NCBI GenBank assembly: GCA_045537455.1
Contig: JAZSPM010000014.1
Coordinates: 1-28,135, forward strand
Length of the DNA stretch: 28,135 nucleotides
DNA from: Ornithomonoglobus_A sp045537455
GTDB lineage: Bacteria > Bacillota > Clostridia > UBA1381
Direction of reading: 5' to 3'
Of the stretch, positions 25,259 to 28,135 are shown one piece after another (the first letter of the stretch is position 1; the number at the start of each line of letters is the position of its first letter). A program made the translations under genes and the position numbers. The notes beneath the pieces were generated by a model that was not told where the DNA came from, made no database searches, and saw nothing but the letters and a program-made list of their open reading frames with translations.

Positions 25259-25588
25259 TTATGGGTTACATCTACCGCATGGGTCATAGCCTCGTTCGAT
25301 TGCTTCATCACGGGTACATTTTAGCGGTCTTTTATTTTTCTCTTTCATTTGTTCTACGCTCGGGCAGTACGGGTAGTGGAATATGTATGAATTTTTGTTT
25401 CCTATATATCTTATTTTTTCTGCTTCAGGTTCTGTTGTTTTTTGAGGTTCTTTGGTTTCGTTCGGTAAATTTGCTTTTTCTGTTTGTACAGGCTTTGGAG
25501 TTATTTCTGCTTTATCAAGAACAATTCCTGAAATTGCACTGCATCCTGTAAGGGTGCATAGTAAAAGTAAAGTAATTAATTTTTTCAT
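25259..25588 (-). CDS. Small lipoprotein with an Ada-like zinc-site motif
   Basis: The 109-residue protein begins with a lipoprotein signal peptide (MKKLITLLLLCTLTGC, lipobox Cys16). A Pro/Thr/Glu/Lys-rich linker follows (about 25-58). The last 50 residues hold the pattern YIGNKNSYIFHYPYC...GYDPCGRC with His71, Cys75, Cys91, Cys104 and Cys107. This resembles the Ada metal-binding module that ends many secreted nucleases and MBL-fold proteins of Firmicutes. Here the module stands alone on a lipid anchor, with no nuclease domain. It is thus exposed on the outer face of the membrane. An AAGGAGA site precedes ATG 25588. It might bind DNA or metal outside the cell; this is inference. Confidence 0.82.
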   Translation of the reverse strand: MKKLITLLLLCTLTGCSAISGIVLDKAEITPKPVQTEKANLPNETKEPQKTTEPEAEKIRYIGNKNSYIFHYPYCPSVEQMKEKNKRPLKCTRDEAIERGYDPCGRCNP

Positions 25589-25631
25589 ATTTTTTTCTCC
25601 TTTTTGTTATTTAAGTCTTTTTATAGTCTAT

Positions 25632-25660
25632 ATTGTATTATATATAGCCCATAATGTCAA
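25632..25660 (-). promoter_or_regulatory. Promoter of the lipoprotein gene
   Basis: On the minus strand TTGACA (25660-25655) and TACAAT (25637-25632) are 17 bases apart. A short inverted repeat CTATAT/ATATAG (25628-25633 and 25642-25647) surrounds the -10 region and could be an operator for the adjoining XRE regulators. Confidence 0.7.
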
Positions 25661-25709
25661 GAAAAAAATCATATAATTATAATATCAATTTTTTTTTGAG
25701 GGGGTTTTT

Positions 25710-25952
25710 ATGAATACTTGTATTGCTGTAAAAAACAGATTATTGGAGCTTTGCGGTGAAAAACATTTATCCATCCATAAATTGGCTATAGAATCGGCTG
25801 TGCCGCCATCTACAATAAAAAATATATTGTACGGAAAAAGCCAAAATCCTGGTATTGTAACAATAAAAATGCTTTGTGACGGTCTTAACATTTCATTAAT
25901 AGACTTTTTTGATACTCCTGTTTTTCGTGATTTGGAACAAGAAATAAAATAA
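25710..25952 (+). CDS. Small XRE-family helix-turn-helix regulator (first of two)
   Basis: The 80-residue protein is little more than one XRE/Cro-type DNA-binding domain (about 5-66): the helix-turn-helix reads SIHKLAIESAVPPSTIKNILYGK, followed by PGIVTIKMLCDGLNISLIDFF. It starts at ATG 25710 after a GAGGGGG ribosome site in a T-rich leader. A possible -10 (TATAAT 25672-25677) has no good -35. Twelve bases separate it from a second regulator of the same class. Targets are unknown; the divergent lipoprotein gene and the downstream rhaA are candidates. Confidence 0.88.
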   Translation: MNTCIAVKNRLLELCGEKHLSIHKLAIESAVPPSTIKNILYGKSQNPGIVTIKMLCDGLNISLIDFFDTPVFRDLEQEIK

Positions 25953-25964
25953 GAGGTGGTATTT

Positions 25965-26192
25965 ATGTACTTTTACAGACTTCGTGATTTAAGAGAAGAT
26001 AAAGACATGACACAAAGCGGTGTGGCAGATATGCTTGGTATAAAACAAACTGTTTATTCAAGATATGAGCGTGGTTTTCAAAATATACCTATAGAATTAT
26101 TGTTACAGCTTGCTGATTTTTACGGCACATCAACTGATTATATTTTAGGTCGTACAAATGAATTTAAACCATATCCGAAAATAAAAAAATAA
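25965..26192 (+). CDS. Small XRE-family helix-turn-helix regulator (second of two)
   Basis: The 75-residue protein is a single XRE domain with the classic core LREDKDMTQSGVADMLGIKQTVYSRYERG and the ending STDYILGRTNE, very common in Firmicutes regulators near phages and mobile elements. I start it at ATG 25965, since AGAGGTGG lies at the proper distance; the GTG at 25956 is part of that ribosome site. It differs clearly from the preceding regulator, so this is not a recent duplication. Having two stand-alone regulators in a row suggests a small autoregulated switch, but no partner gene is visible. Confidence 0.9.
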   Translation: MYFYRLRDLREDKDMTQSGVADMLGIKQTVYSRYERGFQNIPIELLLQLADFYGTSTDYILGRTNEFKPYPKIKK

Positions 26193-26229
26193 TATTTTTC
26201 AATAATCCCAATAAAATTTTCCCAAATAC

Positions 26230-26258
26230 TTGAAAAATATATTGAATTATGTTATAAT
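26230..26258 (+). promoter_or_regulatory. Promoter of rhaA
   Basis: TTGAAA (26230-26235) and TATAAT (26253-26258) are 17 bases apart, 34 bases before the rhaA start. Confidence 0.77.
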
Positions 26259-26292
26259 TGGATTTGCAAATTATTAAAAGGAGAGTATAATA

Positions 26293-27552
26293 ATGTACGA
26301 TTTAAAGAAAGGCTATGAATTAGCAAAGGAATACTATGCTCAATATGGCATAGATGTTGACAAGATGATTGAAATATGTGACAAAACACCTATTTCAATG
26401 CATTGCTGGCAGGGTGACGACGTGAACGGTCTTGAAAAGACTGAGGGCGGTTTGACCGGCGGTATTCAGACAACGGGAAATTATCCGGGTGCGGCAACAA
26501 ACGGTGAGGAATTAAGAGCTGATATTGAAAAGGCTATGAGCTTTATTCCGGGTGAACTAAAGGTTAATGTTCATGCAAGCTATCTTGAAGCAGATGAGTT
26601 TGTTGACAGAAACGAAATTGAGCCAAAGCACTTTGAAAAGTGGGCTGACTGGGCAGTTGAAAAGGGAGTAGGTCTTGACTTTAACCCGACATATTTTTCA
26701 CACCCAAAGAGCGAAAAGGCTACTCTTTCATCATCAAATGAAGATATAAGAAAGTTCTGGGTTGAACATGGTATCAGATGCCGTCAGATTGGTGAGTATT
26801 TCTATAAGAGAACAGGTAAGACTTGTGTTATCAACCACTGGACACCGGACGGAGATAAGGAATTCCCTGTTGATACACTTACACCAAGACTACAGCTAAA
26901 GAAGAGCTATGACGAAATCTTTGAGGCTACAAAGGATGTTGAGGGTGTTATGGACGGTATCGAATCAAAGGTGTTCGGTATCGGTGCTGAAAGCTTTACA
27001 GCAGGTTCGCACGAGTTCTGCACAAGCTACGTTATGAAAGCAAACAAAGACCATATCATTATGACTCTTGATACAGGTCACTATCATCCTACAGAGGTTG
27101 TTTCAGCAAAGCTTGCTTCAGTATATGCATTCAGCAATAATGTTCTTCTTCATGTTTCACGTCCTGTAAGATGGGATAGTGACCACGTTGTTGCATTTGA
27201 TGACGAAACAAAGTCAATCATGGAAGAGCTTGTAAGAATGGATAAGCTTAGTGATACATATATAGCAACAGACTTCTTTGATGCTTCAATCAATAGAATT
27301 GCAGCATGGGTAATAGGTCTTAGAAACACAAGAAAGGCTATGCTTTATGCACTTCTTCAGCCGACAGAAATGATGAAGAAGCTTGAAGCTGACGGAGACG
27401 TTACAGGCCGTCTTGCAGTTACTCAGGAATTTAAGGCTGCTCCGTTTGCACTTGTCTGGGATTACTACTGCCAGAAAGCGAACGCAGGCGTAGGTCTTGA
27501 ATGGCTTGACGAGGTTCGTAAATACGAAAAAGAAGTTCTTTCAAAGAGATAA
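26293..27552 (+). CDS. rhaA: L-rhamnose isomerase
   Basis: RhaA converts L-rhamnose to L-rhamnulose, the first step of rhamnose catabolism. The 419-residue length equals the usual size. Strongly conserved stretches are visible: ISMHCWQGDDVNGLE (about 34-48), GGIQTTGNYPGAA, NVHASYLE, GLDFNPTYFSHP, the metal-site region INHWTPDG and LDTGHYHPTEVV, and IATDFFDASINRIAAWVIG near the end. The start follows AAAAGGAGAG. It has its own promoter and terminator, so it is a single-gene unit. The usual partners rhaB and rhaD are not in the window; the FGGY kinase at 15252-16829 is distant and not clearly a rhamnulokinase. Confidence 0.96.
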   Translation: MYDLKKGYELAKEYYAQYGIDVDKMIEICDKTPISMHCWQGDDVNGLEKTEGGLTGGIQTTGNYPGAATNGEELRADIEKAMSFIPGELKVNVHASYLEADEFVDRNEIEPKHFEKWADWAVEKGVGLDFNPTYFSHPKSEKATLSSSNEDIRKFWVEHGIRCRQIGEYFYKRTGKTCVINHWTPDGDKEFPVDTLTPRLQLKKSYDEIFEATKDVEGVMDGIESKVFGIGAESFTAGSHEFCTSYVMKANKDHIIMTLDTGHYHPTEVVSAKLASVYAFSNNVLLHVSRPVRWDSDHVVAFDDETKSIMEELVRMDKLSDTYIATDFFDASINRIAAWVIGLRNTRKAMLYALLQPTEMMKKLEADGDVTGRLAVTQEFKAAPFALVWDYYCQKANAGVGLEWLDEVRKYEKEVLSKR

Positions 27553-27556
27553 CAAA

Positions 27557-27585
27557 AAAACAGGATGCATTGCATCCTGTTTTTA
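27557..27585 (+). terminator. Terminator of rhaA
   Basis: AAAACAGGATGC (27557-27568) pairs perfectly with GCATCCTGTTTT (27572-27583) across three bases, and the T-run continues with TTTATTTTA. Confidence 0.9.
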
Positions 27586-27595
27586 TTTTAGAATA

Positions 27596-27655
27596 TAATT
27601 TAGTGTCCCTCTTAATTTGGTGTCCCTTTGTTGCGTTGGTTAATTTAGTGTCCCT
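27596..27655. repeat. Three 15-bp direct repeats next to the HAD phosphatase end
   Basis: TAATTTAGTGTCCCT occurs at 27596-27610 and 27641-27655, and with one change (TAATTTGGTGTCCCT) at 27613-27627. The last copy supplies the stop codon and the last residues of the HAD gene on the minus strand. The repeats may be remains of insertion-element ends or a small repeat array. Confidence 0.7.
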
Positions 27656-28135
27656 GAAAGTTCGTTATATATTTCTTTTATGTCTTTGTAAATAAATGAA
27701 GGCTTTACATCACTTGCTTCAACATCCTCCATTGTTCCCTCACCGCTTAATACAAATACAGCACTTATTCCTGCATTAACACCGCAAGCGATATCTGTGT
27801 AGAGTCTGTCACCAAACAGAGCCGTTTCTTCTTTTGAAAAGCCTGTCTTTTCCATTGCCAGCAATGCCATTTCAGGCTCAGGCTTGCCGATAAACTTCGG
27901 CTTTCTTTTTGTTGCATTATAAAGCATTTGACTTACCGAACCACAGTCAGGAACATATCCGTACCATGTGGGGCATACCCAGTCAGGGTTGGTTGCAATA
28001 TAATCCACACCTCTATTTAACAAGATACAAGCATCTTCTAATTTCTGGAAGGTAAGCTCAGTATCAAAGCCCATACACAGACAGTCGATATCATCTTCTA
28101 ACTTGTCTGTAATTGGAAGGCCACCAAGTCGGAGG
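27640..28135 (-). CDS. HAD-superfamily sugar phosphatase, NagD type (partial)
   Basis: The gene runs off the right edge; the frame is open to the last bases, and ATG 28074 is internal because family-like sequence (GLPITDKLEDDIDCLCMGFD) precedes it. The visible 164 residues are the C-terminal half of a HAD class IIA phosphatase: FDTELTFQKL, YIATNPDWVCPT, the motif III Lys in IGKPEPEM, and motif IV FGDRLYTDIACG. Such enzymes dephosphorylate nucleotides, sugar phosphates or p-nitrophenyl phosphate. The last residues (SGTLN) come from a 15-bp repeat unit rather than family sequence, so the natural end has been replaced or extended. Confidence 0.88.
   Translation of the reverse strand, partial: LRLGGLPITDKLEDDIDCLCMGFDTELTFQKLEDACILLNRGVDYIATNPDWVCPTWYGYVPDCGSVSQMLYNATKRKPKFIGKPEPEMALLAMEKTGFSKEETALFGDRLYTDIACGVNAGISAVFVLSGEGTMEDVEASDVKPSFIYKDIKEIYNELSGTLN

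Noticed and set aside
27596..27655. CRISPR array.
   Set aside because: Units of 15 bases with spacers of 2 and 13 bases and no cas genes do not fit.

Overview
The window looks like chromosome from a low-GC, Gram-positive anaerobe of the Clostridia, probably a gut or rumen commensal. The signs are AT-rich DNA, strong AGGAGG-type ribosome sites, almost exclusive use of TAA stops, nearly consensus TTGACA-17-TATAAT promoters, the MEP isoprenoid genes dxs and ispE beside tlyA, an archaeal-type phosphoglycerate mutase (ApgM), and many scattered sugar-degradation genes. I see no rRNA, tRNA, CRISPR array, transposase or prophage, and I cannot name a species.

Layout. (1) 1-3545, plus strand: the 3' end of a chromate-transporter gene, a secreted papain-like (C1) protease gene cut by one in-frame TAG, and a nucleoid-associated NA37/YejK-like gene, ending in a long hairpin terminator. 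(2) 3676-7555, plus: an MFS sugar-type transporter, a LacI regulator and a GH39-like glycosidase, with a MITE-like palindrome before the glycosidase. (3) 12626-7587, minus: dxs-tlyA-ispE, followed by two related membrane-anchored coiled-coil proteins of unknown function. (4) 12680-15201: a GH123/DUF4091-like glycosidase and a divergent AraC regulator with overlapping promoters. (5) 15252-19360, minus: an FGGY sugar kinase with a likely TTG start, an unrecorded 3' remnant of a sugar-phosphate isomerase/epimerase on the plus strand, and a GH36 alpha-galactosidase. (6) 19380-20816, plus: a second MITE-like palindrome, mgtC with an 11-bp tandem repeat in its leader, and a small one-TM protein. (7) 20840-25220, plus: apgM, an AI-2E/YtvI-type membrane protein and metG. 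(8) 25259-28135: a small lipoprotein with an Ada-like Cys motif (minus), two small XRE regulators and L-rhamnose isomerase (plus), then a triple 15-bp repeat that runs into the 3' end of a NagD-type HAD phosphatase (minus, cut by the window edge).

How the genes fit together. The carbohydrate genes form three or four small, separately regulated units: LacI with MFS and GH39, AraC with GH123-like, the FGGY kinase, alpha-galactosidase, and rhamnose isomerase. This suits scavenging of plant or host glycans. The dxs-tlyA-ispE operon is housekeeping, but its two downstream coiled-coil genes are the least explained coding content here. I did not find a clear new defence or mobile system. The best leads are the coiled-coil pair, the TAG-split protease, the mgtC leader repeats and the non-coding palindromes.
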